Source of the DNA: Brevibacillus sp. DP1.3A
GTDB lineage: Bacteria; Bacillota; Bacilli; Brevibacillales; Brevibacillaceae
Direction: 5' to 3'
Assembly (NCBI RefSeq): GCF_013284245.2
Contig: NZ_CP085876.1
Span: 5,838,001-5,902,000 of the forward strand
Length of the DNA: 64,000 nt
The notes under the pieces were generated by a model. That model made no database searches and was not told the origin of the DNA. It saw nothing but the letters and a program-made list of their open reading frames with translations. Positions 51,453-59,951 of the stretch are shown piece after piece; within the stretch, counting starts at the first letter, position 1; every line of letters starts with the position of its first letter. Position numbers and translations under genes: made by a program.

Positions 51453-52391
51453 CTAGTCTCGCAAGTTTCGACCGGTTAAGGTCAAGAACACAGTCTCCAG
51501 ATTTGGCGCTTGCTCTTCAACGGAGCGGATTTCTACCTGATCCTTGATGAATTGTTGAATGATCCGGTTCAGGCTGTTGATCTCCGTTTTCGATACGATT
51601 TTGATCGTATTCTCTTCTTGAAGCACCGCATTCACACCAGGAATCGCCTTAATAGCTTCGAGGTTTAACGGTTCATCTGCCCGAACGCCAATCCAAATTT
51701 CCTTCGCGTCGGTAATAATCGCTTTTAGCTCCTCCTTCGAGCCTTCCGCGATGACTTTTCCATGGTCAACAATGGCAATACGGGTGCAGATTTCTTCGAC
51801 TTCCTCCATGTAATGGCTCGTATAAATGATCGTGCAGCCCATGTCGTTGAGCTTGCGTACCGAATTCAAGATATAATTGCGCGAATGAGGGTCAATCCCG
51901 ACAGTAGGTTCGTCCATGATGATCAGCTTCGGCCGATGGGCAATGGCGCAAGCGATGTTTAACCGACGCTTCATCCCGCCAGAGAAGTTTTTGGGAAAGC
52001 TTTTAGCTTTGTCGCCGAGACCTACGAATTCAAGCGCCTCTTCCGTCCGTTCCCGAAGCAGTGATCCACGCAGTCCGTACAAGCCAGCAAAAAACCTCAC
52101 GTTTTCATAGGCAGTCATATCCTCGTAGATGGCGATATCTTGTGGTACGATACCGATGTTCATTTTGGCGAATTTGCTGTGCTTCTCAATGTTTTTTCCC
52201 AGCAGGGTAATCTCACCCTTTGTTACGCGCAACAGGGAGGCGATCATGTTGATGGTCGTGCTCTTTCCCGCTCCGTTGGCCCCCAGGAAACCAAAGATTT
52301 CTCCTTCACGTACGTTCAGAGACATATTGTCGACGGCGACGAAGTCACCGAATTTTTTCGTTAACTGACGAATTTCCAATACATGACTCAC
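51453..52391 (-). CDS. ABC transporter ATPase (LnrL-like)
   Basis: 312 residues. Walker A GANGAGKST (about 38-46), Q-loop 'GIVPQDIAIYEDMTAYENV', signature 'NFSGGMKRRLNIACAI', Walker B 'LIIMDEPTVGIDPHSR', H-loop 'TSHYMEE', and a C-terminal regulatory extension after 230 typical of DrrA/CcmA-type drug-export ATPases. GTG 52391 has AAGGGAG 8 bases upstream and is preferred to GTG 52400. First gene of the three-gene exporter operon. Confidence 0.92.
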   Translation of the reverse strand: MSHVLEIRQLTKKFGDFVAVDNMSLNVREGEIFGFLGANGAGKSTTINMIASLLRVTKGEITLLGKNIEKHSKFAKMNIGIVPQDIAIYEDMTAYENVRFFAGLYGLRGSLLRERTEEALEFVGLGDKAKSFPKNFSGGMKRRLNIACAIAHRPKLIIMDEPTVGIDPHSRNYILNSVRKLNDMGCTIIYTSHYMEEVEEICTRIAIVDHGKVIAEGSKEELKAIITDAKEIWIGVRADEPLNLEAIKAIPGVNAVLQEENTIKIVSKTEINSLNRIIQQFIKDQVEIRSVEEQAPNLETVFLTLTGRNLRD

Positions 52392-52421
52392 GTAACTCAC
52401 TCCCTTCGTGGTTATGTCTGC

Positions 52422-52491
52422 ATTGTAATAAAAAAGGATGCCCCTATGTCAGTGCATAAGTTCATCCCTCGGCACATGAGAATTCTCATGT
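52422..52491 (-). promoter_or_regulatory. promoter and palindromic operator of the LnrLMN-like operon
   Basis: ACATGAGAATTCTCATGT (52474-52491) is an 18-base perfect palindrome. On the minus strand it is followed by TGACAT (52451-52446), 18 bases, and TACAAT (52427-52422), about 30 bases before the ATPase start. The palindrome would sit near -67, as for an activating NarL-type regulator such as the one encoded upstream. Confidence 0.65.
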
Positions 52492-52509
52492 TGTTGCTCA
52501 TGATCTTTT

Positions 52510-53625
52510 TCATTCGTTGCGATAAGGCAGCAGTGTGGTCACGCTAAAGCCTCGCGTACCGTCTACAATCACTGTTCCACCAGCAGATGCAGCTCTCTCC
52601 TCCATCCCGAGAATGCCAAGCCCTTTTACAACCTTTTCTGCGCCGGCCCCATTGTCTGTGACCACTGCTTTTATGAATGTATTCAGCACCCGTACCTCTA
52701 GGGAAATCACTGTCGCCTTTGCATATTTGAGTGCATTCGTGACCGCTTCCGTCGCATTTTGCTGAATGATTTTCCACTGAATCGGTGAGATGACGTCAAT
52801 GTCTCCGTCAAAAGTAAGCGTGGCTATCACTGTCTCTCTCGCAGACAGCTCATCGACAAACAACCGGAGTCGATTGATTCCCAGCTCCTCCGGCCGAGGC
52901 TTCACATCCTTGAGTGTCACTCTGATTCGCTCCAGCCCTTCCTTCGATATCGTGATCGCATTGCGGAGCAGCTCGGATGCCTTGTCCTGATCAGTCGCCA
53001 TCAGCAGTCGTGACGCTTCCATTTGTATCAGCGCACCTGCAACTGCATGCCCCACATCGTCGTGAATTTGTTGGGAGAGGCGATTGCGCTCCTCCAGTTG
53101 AATCGTGTAAGTCGACTGGCGGAAGTATTCACTGCTTTCGTTTAAGGAGCGGGTCAAGCTTTGTAAATCCTCTTGCATCTTCTCCCGTTCAGCTTCTAAC
53201 CTGCCGAGCTTGTCAGTTAGCCTGCTACCACTCCTATACAGCAAAAAGCTAAGAAAGGTCGTTAATAAATACAAGGGCACCCATTCAGGTGGCACTATGA
53301 ACAAAGGCAACAACATACAGAGAAATACGACCACCCGGTGCTTACCTGCCAAAAAAGCTAGCTCTAAAACGTTGATTGGCAAGAGCAGCATAAACAACGG
53401 ATCCAGTACGAATTCACTCGCCAACACAAACATGATGGATAGCCAAACAAACCATTGCTTATGATTCATCTGTTTCAAAATGAGAATAGTAAGATTGATA
53501 GCCAGATACAACAAGTACACGAGAATTTGCCACGGGTCAACTTCAGAAGTGGGACGAGCAAGAAAAGAAGTCACGATGATAAAACCAAGCACCGCTGTCT
53601 TATTCGCCATTGTCCATAACGCCAT
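52510..53625 (-). CDS. NarL-type sensor histidine kinase (LnrJ-like)
   Basis: 371 residues: five to six membrane helices in 1-135 with short loops, a coiled coil (about 140-175), HisKA_3 with phospho-His in 'EERNRLSQQIHDDVGHAVAGAL' in outline, HATPase with 'NATEAVTNALKYA' and 'VKGLGILGMEERA'. AAAGGAGG lies 9 bases before the ATG. Intramembrane sensing suits the inferred role of detecting membrane-active lipid antibiotics, as in B. subtilis LnrJ. It follows the response regulator gene by 16 bases. Confidence 0.88.
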   Translation of the reverse strand: MALWTMANKTAVLGFIIVTSFLARPTSEVDPWQILVYLLYLAINLTILILKQMNHKQWFVWLSIMFVLASEFVLDPLFMLLLPINVLELAFLAGKHRVVVFLCMLLPLFIVPPEWVPLYLLTTFLSFLLYRSGSRLTDKLGRLEAEREKMQEDLQSLTRSLNESSEYFRQSTYTIQLEERNRLSQQIHDDVGHAVAGALIQMEASRLLMATDQDKASELLRNAITISKEGLERIRVTLKDVKPRPEELGINRLRLFVDELSARETVIATLTFDGDIDVISPIQWKIIQQNATEAVTNALKYAKATVISLEVRVLNTFIKAVVTDNGAGAEKVVKGLGILGMEERAASAGGTVIVDGTRGFSVTTLLPYRNE

Positions 53626-53641
53626 CGGTTGTGACCTCCTT

Positions 53642-54343
53642 TCAATCAGACATGTTCGTTTCGCCCGTCAAATAATAGATGGCGATCTGCGTACGATGTT
53701 CAAGTGCTGTTTTATTCAAGATGGAAGTAATGTAATTCGCAACTGTCCCCTCGGAAATATACAGCTTCTTTGCGATTTCTTTGTTCGATAGCCCTTTGGC
53801 GATCTGCTTCATGACATCGAGCTCCCGTTCCGTAAATAAGCTTTGATCGATTTTACTTTTGGTAGGGATGGCTGCTTTCGCTTTGGAAGGAGCGGTAGCG
53901 GACACGGTATCCGTCGCGTTCTTCCCTGTATTCAGGTTCATTTTGATCTTATCCAGGACGACATCCTGCAGCACATGATGGTTGTTATAGACACTCTTGA
54001 TGGCATCTCGAATGCGGTTGGGATCATTGTTTTTCAATAAATAGCCGCGTGCCCCCGCTTGAATGGCTTCGAGGACAAATTCGTCATCGTCGAATGTGGT
54101 CAAAATGAGCGGTTTGACCGTAGTCTCGGCAGTCAGCACACGAGTCGCTTCCACTCCGTTCATGTTCGGCATCCGAACGTCCAAAAGCGCGACGTCTACC
54201 TCGTTCTGTTTGCAAAACGTCACCGCCTCGACCCCATCCTCCACACTCCCCACTACTTCAAACTCCTCGAAGCTCGTCAGGATGATTTTCATGCCTTCCC
54301 GTATAAACGAATTGTCGTCTGCGATCAACACTTTGATTTTCAA
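53642..54343 (-). CDS. NarL-family response regulator (LnrK-like)
   Basis: 233 residues: receiver (1-125) with Asp55 in 'LLDVRMPNMNG' and 'LTTFDDDEF', a Lys/Ala/Thr-rich linker (about 140-170) and LuxR helix-turn-helix (about 172-230, 'FTERELDVMKQIAKGLSNKEIA'). The start is TTG 54343 with AGGAGG 8 bases upstream; an in-frame upstream ATG would add 31 residues unlike any receiver domain. It precedes the kinase gene, the reverse of the B. subtilis order, and probably activates the exporter operon through the 52474-52491 palindrome. Confidence 0.88.
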   Translation of the reverse strand: MKIKVLIADDNSFIREGMKIILTSFEEFEVVGSVEDGVEAVTFCKQNEVDVALLDVRMPNMNGVEATRVLTAETTVKPLILTTFDDDEFVLEAIQAGARGYLLKNNDPNRIRDAIKSVYNNHHVLQDVVLDKIKMNLNTGKNATDTVSATAPSKAKAAIPTKSKIDQSLFTERELDVMKQIAKGLSNKEIAKKLYISEGTVANYITSILNKTALEHRTQIAIYYLTGETNMSD

Positions 54344-54610
54344 AGAAGCTTGCCTCCTGTCGAACAAACCCTCGACCGCATAATGAGCGGACGTATATAT
54401 TTTTCCCAATATTACCACTGTCCTGCTTTGCTTCACAATTGTAGAATCTCACCCCGAATTGTTCTCACTTTCACATCACACATGGAAAAATTAACACTTC
54501 GAAAATATATAGACACGAATCCACTGTGTCAGTATGATAAATAACCTAAGCCCTCGTAACCAATATACGGGGCCAATTTTTTGAATGGAATACTCTATGG
54601 AGGGGAATTT

Positions 54611-55396
54611 GTGGAAACAGCACAACTAAATAAAACGGCTTGGAACACTGGGGCATATCAAGCGTGGCTGAAACGCTTTGGAACACCTGTTGAGGCAGCG
54701 GTCAAAATTAAAGAAGACCCTCAAAAGCGAATCGGTAAAGTATATGAGCACATGGGGGATATTCGCGGCAAGAAGATTATCAATTTACTCGGTTCAAATG
54801 GAAACAAAGCCATTGCACTCGCCTTGCTAGGTGCCGACGTGACCATCGCCGATTTCTCTTATGAGAATGAGCAGTACGCCAAGGAACTGGCTGCAGCTGC
54901 CGAAGTTGACCTGACTTACATCGTTTCGGATGTATTGCAGCTACCTCCAGATGCATTGTCTGGTGAGTATGATCTCGTTTTTATGGAATTCGGTATTCTT
55001 CATTACTTTTTGGACTTAACCGAATTATTCCAGGTGGTCAACTCGCTCCTGCGAAAAGGCGGCGTGCTCGTCCTCCAAGATTTCCATCCGGTATCCACAA
55101 AACTCATCTCCTCCCGCGGAACGACTGCTACTATCCGCAAACATAAAGTAACAGGCGATTATTTCGACACCTCGCTTGAGGAAAAGGACATTGCTTTCTC
55201 CAAATTCCTTTCGAACGGGATGAATGACACTGAATCAAAAGTAATGTTACGCAATTGGACCTTAGGGGAAATCGTTACGGCCATTGCAAGCAAAGGGCTG
55301 TGCCTAAAAATGCTGGAAGAGCTCCCGAATCTTTCCTCGGAAGTTTTTGATAAAGGAATCCCGAAAACCTTCACGATTATCGCCGAGAAATTATAA
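54611..55396 (+). CDS. class I SAM-dependent methyltransferase
   Basis: 261 residues. Rossmann-like methyltransferase: motif I 'KIINLLGSNGNKAIALALLGA' in outline (about 52-72, GSNGNK in place of the common GxGxG), acidic 'VTIADFSYENEQYAK', motif III 'YIVSDVLQLPPD' and 'YDLVFMEFGILHYF'. Start is GTG 54611 because GGAGGGG lies 5 bases upstream; the ATG at 54581 has no site. Small-molecule methyltransferase is likely. It is divergent from the LnrJK-like operon and ends in its own terminator. Confidence 0.85.
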   Translation: METAQLNKTAWNTGAYQAWLKRFGTPVEAAVKIKEDPQKRIGKVYEHMGDIRGKKIINLLGSNGNKAIALALLGADVTIADFSYENEQYAKELAAAAEVDLTYIVSDVLQLPPDALSGEYDLVFMEFGILHYFLDLTELFQVVNSLLRKGGVLVLQDFHPVSTKLISSRGTTATIRKHKVTGDYFDTSLEEKDIAFSKFLSNGMNDTESKVMLRNWTLGEIVTAIASKGLCLKMLEELPNLSSEVFDKGIPKTFTIIAEKL

Positions 55397-55437
55397 CGAA
55401 TGTTTGCCATCATCTTACTAAATTCCTAATACCGAAC

Positions 55438-55463
55438 AGAGGAGATTTTCCCTCCTCTTTTTC
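55438..55463 (+). terminator. terminator of the methyltransferase gene
   Basis: AGAGGAG-7-CTCCTCT followed by T. Confidence 0.8.
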
Positions 55464-55478
55464 TTTCACGCACTTATA

Positions 55479-55493
55479 GACTGACGGTCAGTC
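55479..55493. promoter_or_regulatory. perfect palindromic operator of the TetR-MFS operon
   Basis: GACTGAC-G-GTCAGTC, a 7-1-7 palindrome 50 bases before the TetR start, is of the type commonly bound by TetR proteins controlling their own efflux operon. Confidence 0.75.
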
Positions 55494-55542
55494 GTATGGT
55501 AATCTGTATCCAACCACTTACTGACAATCGAAGGAGGCGCCG

Positions 55543-56154
55543 ATGAAAAGAATCGTGAAAGACCCCACAACACGGCGAGCAGAAATATTGGAAGCTGCCG
55601 GGGAGCTATTTCGAAATCAGGGTTATGTCCATACAACAGTGGATGCGATCATTCAAAAGGTAGGCGTAGCGAAAGGAACCTTTTATTACTACTTCAAATC
55701 GAAGGAAGAGATCCTTGAAGCATTTGTCCAGTCCATGGTCGATACACTTTGCGAAGAATACAAAAAAATCGCAGATGACGCTACCTTACCTGTCATGGAG
55801 AAGGTTCGCCAGATGCTGCGCAGCCAAAGCCACCCCATCGACAAGCAAGCAGAATGGATGGAAAGCTTGCATCGCCCTGAAAACAGAGAGCTTCACGAGC
55901 GTCTGAACATCGCCATTATCTTGAAAATTGCCCCTGCCCTTGCACAAGTCATTGAACAAGGAAATCAAGAAGGCGTTTTTCATGTGGAGAATGCCTTGGA
56001 GACCGTTCAGTTTCTCCTCGCTGGCTCACAATTTTTGTTGGAATCAGGCATTTTTCATTGGGAGCAAGAGGAGCAGACAAAACGATTACAAGCCATGCAG
56101 GTGATTATTGAAAGGTCACTAGGAGCTGCGCCGGGGTCCTTCTCGTTTCTATAA
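55543..56154 (+). CDS. TetR-family repressor of the MFS pump
   Basis: 203 residues. Helix-turn-helix at about 10-58 ('RAEILEAAGELFRNQGYVHTTVDAIIQKVGVAKGTFYYYF' in outline), ligand domain beyond. AAGGAGGCGCCG precedes the ATG. It is 22 bases upstream of an MFS exporter gene with the palindrome GACTGACGGTCAGTC in its promoter, so an autoregulated drug-responsive repressor is likely. Confidence 0.9.
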   Translation: MKRIVKDPTTRRAEILEAAGELFRNQGYVHTTVDAIIQKVGVAKGTFYYYFKSKEEILEAFVQSMVDTLCEEYKKIADDATLPVMEKVRQMLRSQSHPIDKQAEWMESLHRPENRELHERLNIAIILKIAPALAQVIEQGNQEGVFHVENALETVQFLLAGSQFLLESGIFHWEQEEQTKRLQAMQVIIERSLGAAPGSFSFL

Positions 56155-56176
56155 TGGATGAAAAGGAGAAAAGACA

Positions 56177-57481
56177 ATGATCGCTCATGATAAAGCCTTT
56201 CGCAGATTCCTGATCATTTGGTCAGGACAGCTGTTTTCAGCTATCGGAAGTGGACTTACCGCTTTTGCCTTGGGTGTATTTGTTTTTCAACAGACCCAAT
56301 CTACCATGAGCTATTCGTTAATCATTCTCTATTCTTTTCTCCCCTCCTTCCTTTTACTTCCCTTTAGCGGGGTGCTGGCAGACAGATTTGACCGCAAAAA
56401 AATGATGATCATTGGCGATCTCGGTTCCATAGCTGGTATCTTGTTCATCTCGCTTGTCATGCTGTTCGGCCGTATGGAATTATGGCACATCTATTTGGGG
56501 GTCGGCATCAGCTCGATCTCTGCCGCTATTCTAAACCCAGCCTTTAAAGCAGCCGTCTCCAATCTGGTTTCGGAAGAGATGTACTCACAGGCAAGCGGGC
56601 TCATCCAACTGGCAAGTTCAGCTCAATATCTTATTTCTCCACTCGTTGCAGGATTTCTACTCAGTGCATTTGATATCCAGCTCGTCTTACTCATCGATAT
56701 GATGACCTTCCTTCTAGCCGTCGGCGCCGTGCTGATGATTATGAAACACGATGCCACTCCCCAGAGACAGGAAAGACAAAGCTTTTTTCGCGAAATGTCT
56801 GAAGCCTTCCGCTATCTCCTTTCAAAGAAAGGGGTTTTCTCGTTAGTTCTGTTAATGTCTGTTGTGTGCTTTTACATCGGGCTGCTGCAATCGCTTTTTG
56901 GGCCAATGATGCTGACATTAACTGATTCCAAGACGCTCGGTATTGCCCTCTCTACATCTGCATCGGGCATGCTCGTCAGCAGCCTTTTGATCGGACTCTT
57001 CGGGATGGGAAAGAGCAAGGTGTTTATGCTGTCCTTCTCTCTCGTAGTTGCTGGCTTATTTTATGCCCTGATGGGTGTGTTCACCTCCGTTTGGCTGATT
57101 ATGGTTTTTGGCTTCCTCTTTTTTATCACGCTTCCCTTTGTGAACACGAGCCTTGAGGTTCTCATCCGAACGAACGTCGAGAATGAACGGCAAGGCAGAG
57201 TATGGTCAATGATCACGGCTATTTCGCAAATCGGGTTCGTACTGGCATTTGGATCGGCAGGATTTTTAGCGGATCATGTATTTAACCCGCTTTTTTATCC
57301 AGATCAATTGCTTGGGCAAACTGTCGGGCAGATCATCGGAACGGGGCCTGGCAGAGGAATTGGCTTTCTGTTTGTTCTCTCTGGCGTACTTGTGGCGCTA
57401 CTGGGAATCGTAATCGGACGTGTAAGGAAGATACGGGATTTGGAAGGAATGACAGTGAAAGGTTTCTATTCGTACAAATAA
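56177..57481 (+). CDS. MFS exporter (DHA3/MefA-type)
   Basis: 434 residues with 12 predicted helices. 'FRRFLIIWSGQLFSAIGSGL' in helix 1 and motif A 'GVLADRFDRKKMMIIGD' mark the DHA3 macrolide-efflux-like branch of the major facilitator superfamily; 'NPAFKAAVSNLV' is also typical. Probably a proton-coupled drug exporter controlled by the TetR gene before it. AAGGAGAAAAGACA precedes the ATG. Confidence 0.9.
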   Translation: MIAHDKAFRRFLIIWSGQLFSAIGSGLTAFALGVFVFQQTQSTMSYSLIILYSFLPSFLLLPFSGVLADRFDRKKMMIIGDLGSIAGILFISLVMLFGRMELWHIYLGVGISSISAAILNPAFKAAVSNLVSEEMYSQASGLIQLASSAQYLISPLVAGFLLSAFDIQLVLLIDMMTFLLAVGAVLMIMKHDATPQRQERQSFFREMSEAFRYLLSKKGVFSLVLLMSVVCFYIGLLQSLFGPMMLTLTDSKTLGIALSTSASGMLVSSLLIGLFGMGKSKVFMLSFSLVVAGLFYALMGVFTSVWLIMVFGFLFFITLPFVNTSLEVLIRTNVENERQGRVWSMITAISQIGFVLAFGSAGFLADHVFNPLFYPDQLLGQTVGQIIGTGPGRGIGFLFVLSGVLVALLGIVIGRVRKIRDLEGMTVKGFYSYK

Positions 57482-57576
57482 AAATATTTTCTCAAAACCT
57501 ATGCAACATATTCATATTTTCCTCCGTCTGGAATGTCGAGTTCATGAGACTTACACCTAGAAGGAGGAAGATTCAA

Positions 57577-58437
57577 ATGAAAAAAGCGATATCTACTTCG
57601 TTGGTTGCTATTCTACTCGCAACAAGTGTACCTGCTGCTCTGGCGGCTGACCTGGAGAGCAAAGGAAATGGGAACGGCAAGCCCGAAGTAAAGGCAGAAG
57701 CAAAAGATAAATCGAAAGAAACTTCTGTCAAAGAATCTGATACCGATACTGATAGCGACGATGAGGACTCAACCGAAGCAAGCACAGAAACCAACATCAA
57801 AGACGTAAAATTGAAAAAACAGCTGATCGAGCTTCGCCAAGAGCTCAAGCATGCTGCTGAAATCACAGAAGATCAAAAAGCGAAATACGAGCAGCTGGTA
57901 GCTGAACTGGAAAAAACCACTGACAAACAGGGAGCTTTGGACGTACAGCTTGAGCTTCTTCAGCGCACGTACCAAAAAGGAGATTACACACCATTCAAAA
58001 AGCTTGGAGAACTCCTTGAGGATACTGGCTCTACAGAAGTGAAAGCATTCGTAGATGGAAATCAGGTAAAAGCGGATGTGGCACCGTTTGTACAAGGTGG
58101 AAGAGCTTTGGTGCCTGTACGTGCTATCAGCTCCGCATTGAAAGCGGAAGTAAACTGGAAGCCAGAGACTCGTACCGTCGAAATTTCGCGTGGCGAAAAA
58201 TCTATCACGCTGTACCTCGATAAAAAAGAAGCAACTGTAGACGGGAAAACCATTTCTCTGGACACTGCACCTGTACTGAAAAATGGACGTGTATTCCTGC
58301 CTCTGCGCTTCATCAGTGAACAACTGAACGCGGAAGTAAAATGGCAAGAAGAAGGCAAAATCGTTATCATTGACGACATTCAAGCCTCTAACGAATCCGC
58401 CCAAGATACAGACTCCGACGATACATCTGCAAAGTAA
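57577..58437 (+). CDS. secreted protein with coiled coil and copper-amine-oxidase-N-like (stalk) domain
   Basis: 286 residues: signal peptide (MKKAISTSLVAILLATSVPAALAA), a charged Lys/Glu/Asp/Ser/Thr-rich stretch (25-75), a helical coiled-coil segment (about 75-140) and a Cu_amine_oxidN1-type domain (about 155-270) with the repeated pattern 'VPVRAISSALKAEVNW' / 'LPLRFISEQLNAEVKW'. Such domains occur on many Paenibacillus and Brevibacillus exported proteins and are thought to attach to the wall or other proteins; no oxidase active site is present. AGAAGGAGG before the ATG. Terminator follows. Confidence 0.87.
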   Translation: MKKAISTSLVAILLATSVPAALAADLESKGNGNGKPEVKAEAKDKSKETSVKESDTDTDSDDEDSTEASTETNIKDVKLKKQLIELRQELKHAAEITEDQKAKYEQLVAELEKTTDKQGALDVQLELLQRTYQKGDYTPFKKLGELLEDTGSTEVKAFVDGNQVKADVAPFVQGGRALVPVRAISSALKAEVNWKPETRTVEISRGEKSITLYLDKKEATVDGKTISLDTAPVLKNGRVFLPLRFISEQLNAEVKWQEEGKIVIIDDIQASNESAQDTDSDDTSAK

Positions 58438-58472
58438 TACAGGCTACCTTGACTCATATGGCATAGAAAAAA

Positions 58473-58522
58473 GATAGTGGTTCTCATTAGCTCCTTTTAG
58501 CTATGAGATCCGCTATTTTTTT
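58473..58522 (+). terminator. terminator of the CuAO-N-like gene
   Basis: ATAGTGGTTCTCATTAGCT pairs (few mismatches) with AGCTATGAGATCCGCTAT, then seven T. Confidence 0.8.
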
Positions 58523-58622
58523 GTTTTTACCATCACTTTTGCCCATGACATTGTGGGAGGATAGCGGCTTTCGCCATTTTTCCGCGTCTGAAAACAAGCT
58601 TATTTCCCCTATAGTTCGTCCA

Positions 58623-58650
58623 GTCATGTCCAAGTGGCATTCATAAAATA
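58623..58650 (+). promoter_or_regulatory. candidate mother-cell sporulation promoter (SigE/SigK type)
   Basis: CATAAAATA (58642-58650) fits the CATA-N3-TA -10 of SigK and the CATACAAT-like -10 of SigE. GTCATGTC at 58623-58630 resembles the SigE -35 but with a spacer of only 11 bases. It is placed 28 bases before the small-protein start. Confidence 0.4.
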
Positions 58651-58677
58651 TTGTATGAACGCTAAGGAGGTGGATGT

Positions 58678-58911
58678 ATGTCTTGTGGTTGTAATGATCG
58701 AGAAAAAAAACACGAGATTGAAAAAGATTGTGACACAGACATAGAAAGGGATTTCGATAGAGACTTCGACGAAGATTTTGACCGCGATCATGATCGTTGT
58801 GGTTGTCGCCGCCGCCGTCGTCGTCGTCGCTGCCGTTTTTGTTCCTTCTTCCGTCGCCGTCGTCGCCGCTGTCGTTTCTGTTTCCTCCGCTGTCGACGTC
58901 ACCGCCGTTGA
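58678..58911 (+). CDS. 77-residue Asp-rich / Arg-Cys-rich protein, possible spore coat component
   Basis: A strongly bipartite protein. Residues 1-40 are acidic with (F/D)DRD- and DFDR-type repeats; residues 41-77 hold 21 Arg and 7 Cys, including runs of eight and six Arg and CRFC repeats. Total Cys is 10. AAGGAGG lies 8 bases before the ATG, a sporulation-like -10 precedes it and a terminator follows, so it is a real gene despite its low complexity. Cys- and charge-rich small proteins expressed in the mother cell are often spore-coat proteins cross-linked by disulfides; that role is inferred. No known family recognised. Confidence 0.75.
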   Translation: MSCGCNDREKKHEIEKDCDTDIERDFDRDFDEDFDRDHDRCGCRRRRRRRRCRFCSFFRRRRRRCRFCFLRCRRHRR

Positions 58912-58936
58912 TAGTAGTGTCCTTCTAATAATGAAG

Positions 58937-58966
58937 AAACGTCCGAATCATTTGACTCGGACGTTT
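58937..58966. terminator. bidirectional terminator between the small protein and the radical SAM gene
   Basis: AAACGTCCGA-10-TCGGACGTTT with T-rich flank on the plus strand. Confidence 0.85.
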
Positions 58967-58974
58967 TGCTTTTG

Positions 58975-59850
58975 CTATGCTCCAAACCTCTGACGGTACC
59001 CACATCTTCTGCATAATTCCTCGACAGCCTCCCTGCGAGAAAATCCATCTATCAGGTTATTCGCCCGCTCGCCATCCACAATATCAGTGAAAGAGGTCTG
59101 ATTGATATTCCCTAGATTAATAACCCCTTCCCCATCGAGACAGCACGGCACAACCGTTCCATTTTCGAGAATCGCCGCCTGCGTGCGCAGTCCATGGCAA
59201 AAGCCTTTTCCATCATCCTCAGGTGCTGTTAGACTCGGCCACTGGAATTCGTAATCTTGGTTCAAATAAACGCGGTCATCGATTTTTACCCCGCTGCCCG
59301 GCATTACTTTTTCTTCAATTCGATAGTCCAGCCCAAATTCTTTCTCAATCACTTCAAGCGTCTGGCGGTTTCTACTCTTTTGAATGTTCGTGGCGTTATC
59401 CTGTGTCAAATTCCACAGACGGAAAGAAAAAATCACTTGTTGCTCCTGAGCTTCCCGAACAAATGAAAGAATCTCCCGCAAATAACCTTCGCGGTTGGTT
59501 GAGCCGATATGTCCGTCAAAGCTGTGAAGCGAGAAGTTCATTTGTCGGAGTGCAGGCTTGCCTAGCAATTTATGCCGATTTTTCGCGATCAGCGTACCAT
59601 TTGTGGTGATATTGACCTTGAAGCCTTTCTCATGACTGATATCGAGCAGCTCATCGATTTTGGGATGGAGAAGCGGTTCCCCTTTGACGTGCAAATAAAT
59701 GTAATCGGTGTGCGGTTTGATCTCATCCAGCCTTTTCGCAAAGTCTTCTACTTTAATAAAACTTTTACTGCGCTCCGTTGGCGGACAAAAGGTACAGGCC
59801 AGATTGCAAACGCTGGTGATTTCTATATAGACTTTCTTAAATGTTTTCAA
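58975..59850 (-). CDS. radical SAM protein with SPASM-like C-terminal cluster motif
   Basis: 291 residues. The [4Fe-4S]-SAM motif is CxxxCxxC in 'SVCNLACTFCPP' (about 14-22), followed by the GGE-like 'VKGEPLLHPKI' and 'NITTNGTL'. The C-terminal part has 'FCHGLRTQAAILENGTVVPCCLDG' in outline and 'LCRRCGY', a partial SPASM pattern (cysteines around 217, 235-236, 281, 284). It should generate a 5'-deoxyadenosyl radical on an unidentified substrate. Similar proteins are widespread in Bacilli with no assigned role. Convergent with the Cys-rich small-protein gene. Confidence 0.85.
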   Translation of the reverse strand: MKTFKKVYIEITSVCNLACTFCPPTERSKSFIKVEDFAKRLDEIKPHTDYIYLHVKGEPLLHPKIDELLDISHEKGFKVNITTNGTLIAKNRHKLLGKPALRQMNFSLHSFDGHIGSTNREGYLREILSFVREAQEQQVIFSFRLWNLTQDNATNIQKSRNRQTLEVIEKEFGLDYRIEEKVMPGSGVKIDDRVYLNQDYEFQWPSLTAPEDDGKGFCHGLRTQAAILENGTVVPCCLDGEGVINLGNINQTSFTDIVDGERANNLIDGFSRREAVEELCRRCGYRQRFGA

Positions 59851-59951
59851 GATGTTTTCCCCATTCCAGATGCCTATGATTGATCATACCCATCATAGTA
59901 ACATAGGAGGGCTTTTACAGGTAACGGTGTATTCTGGTGAAGGAGCTATAT

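Noticed and set aside
58800-58880. CGN-triplet run considered as a simple DNA repeat rather than a gene
   Set aside because: It lies in frame within a gene that has a strong ribosome binding site, a promoter-like box and a terminator.
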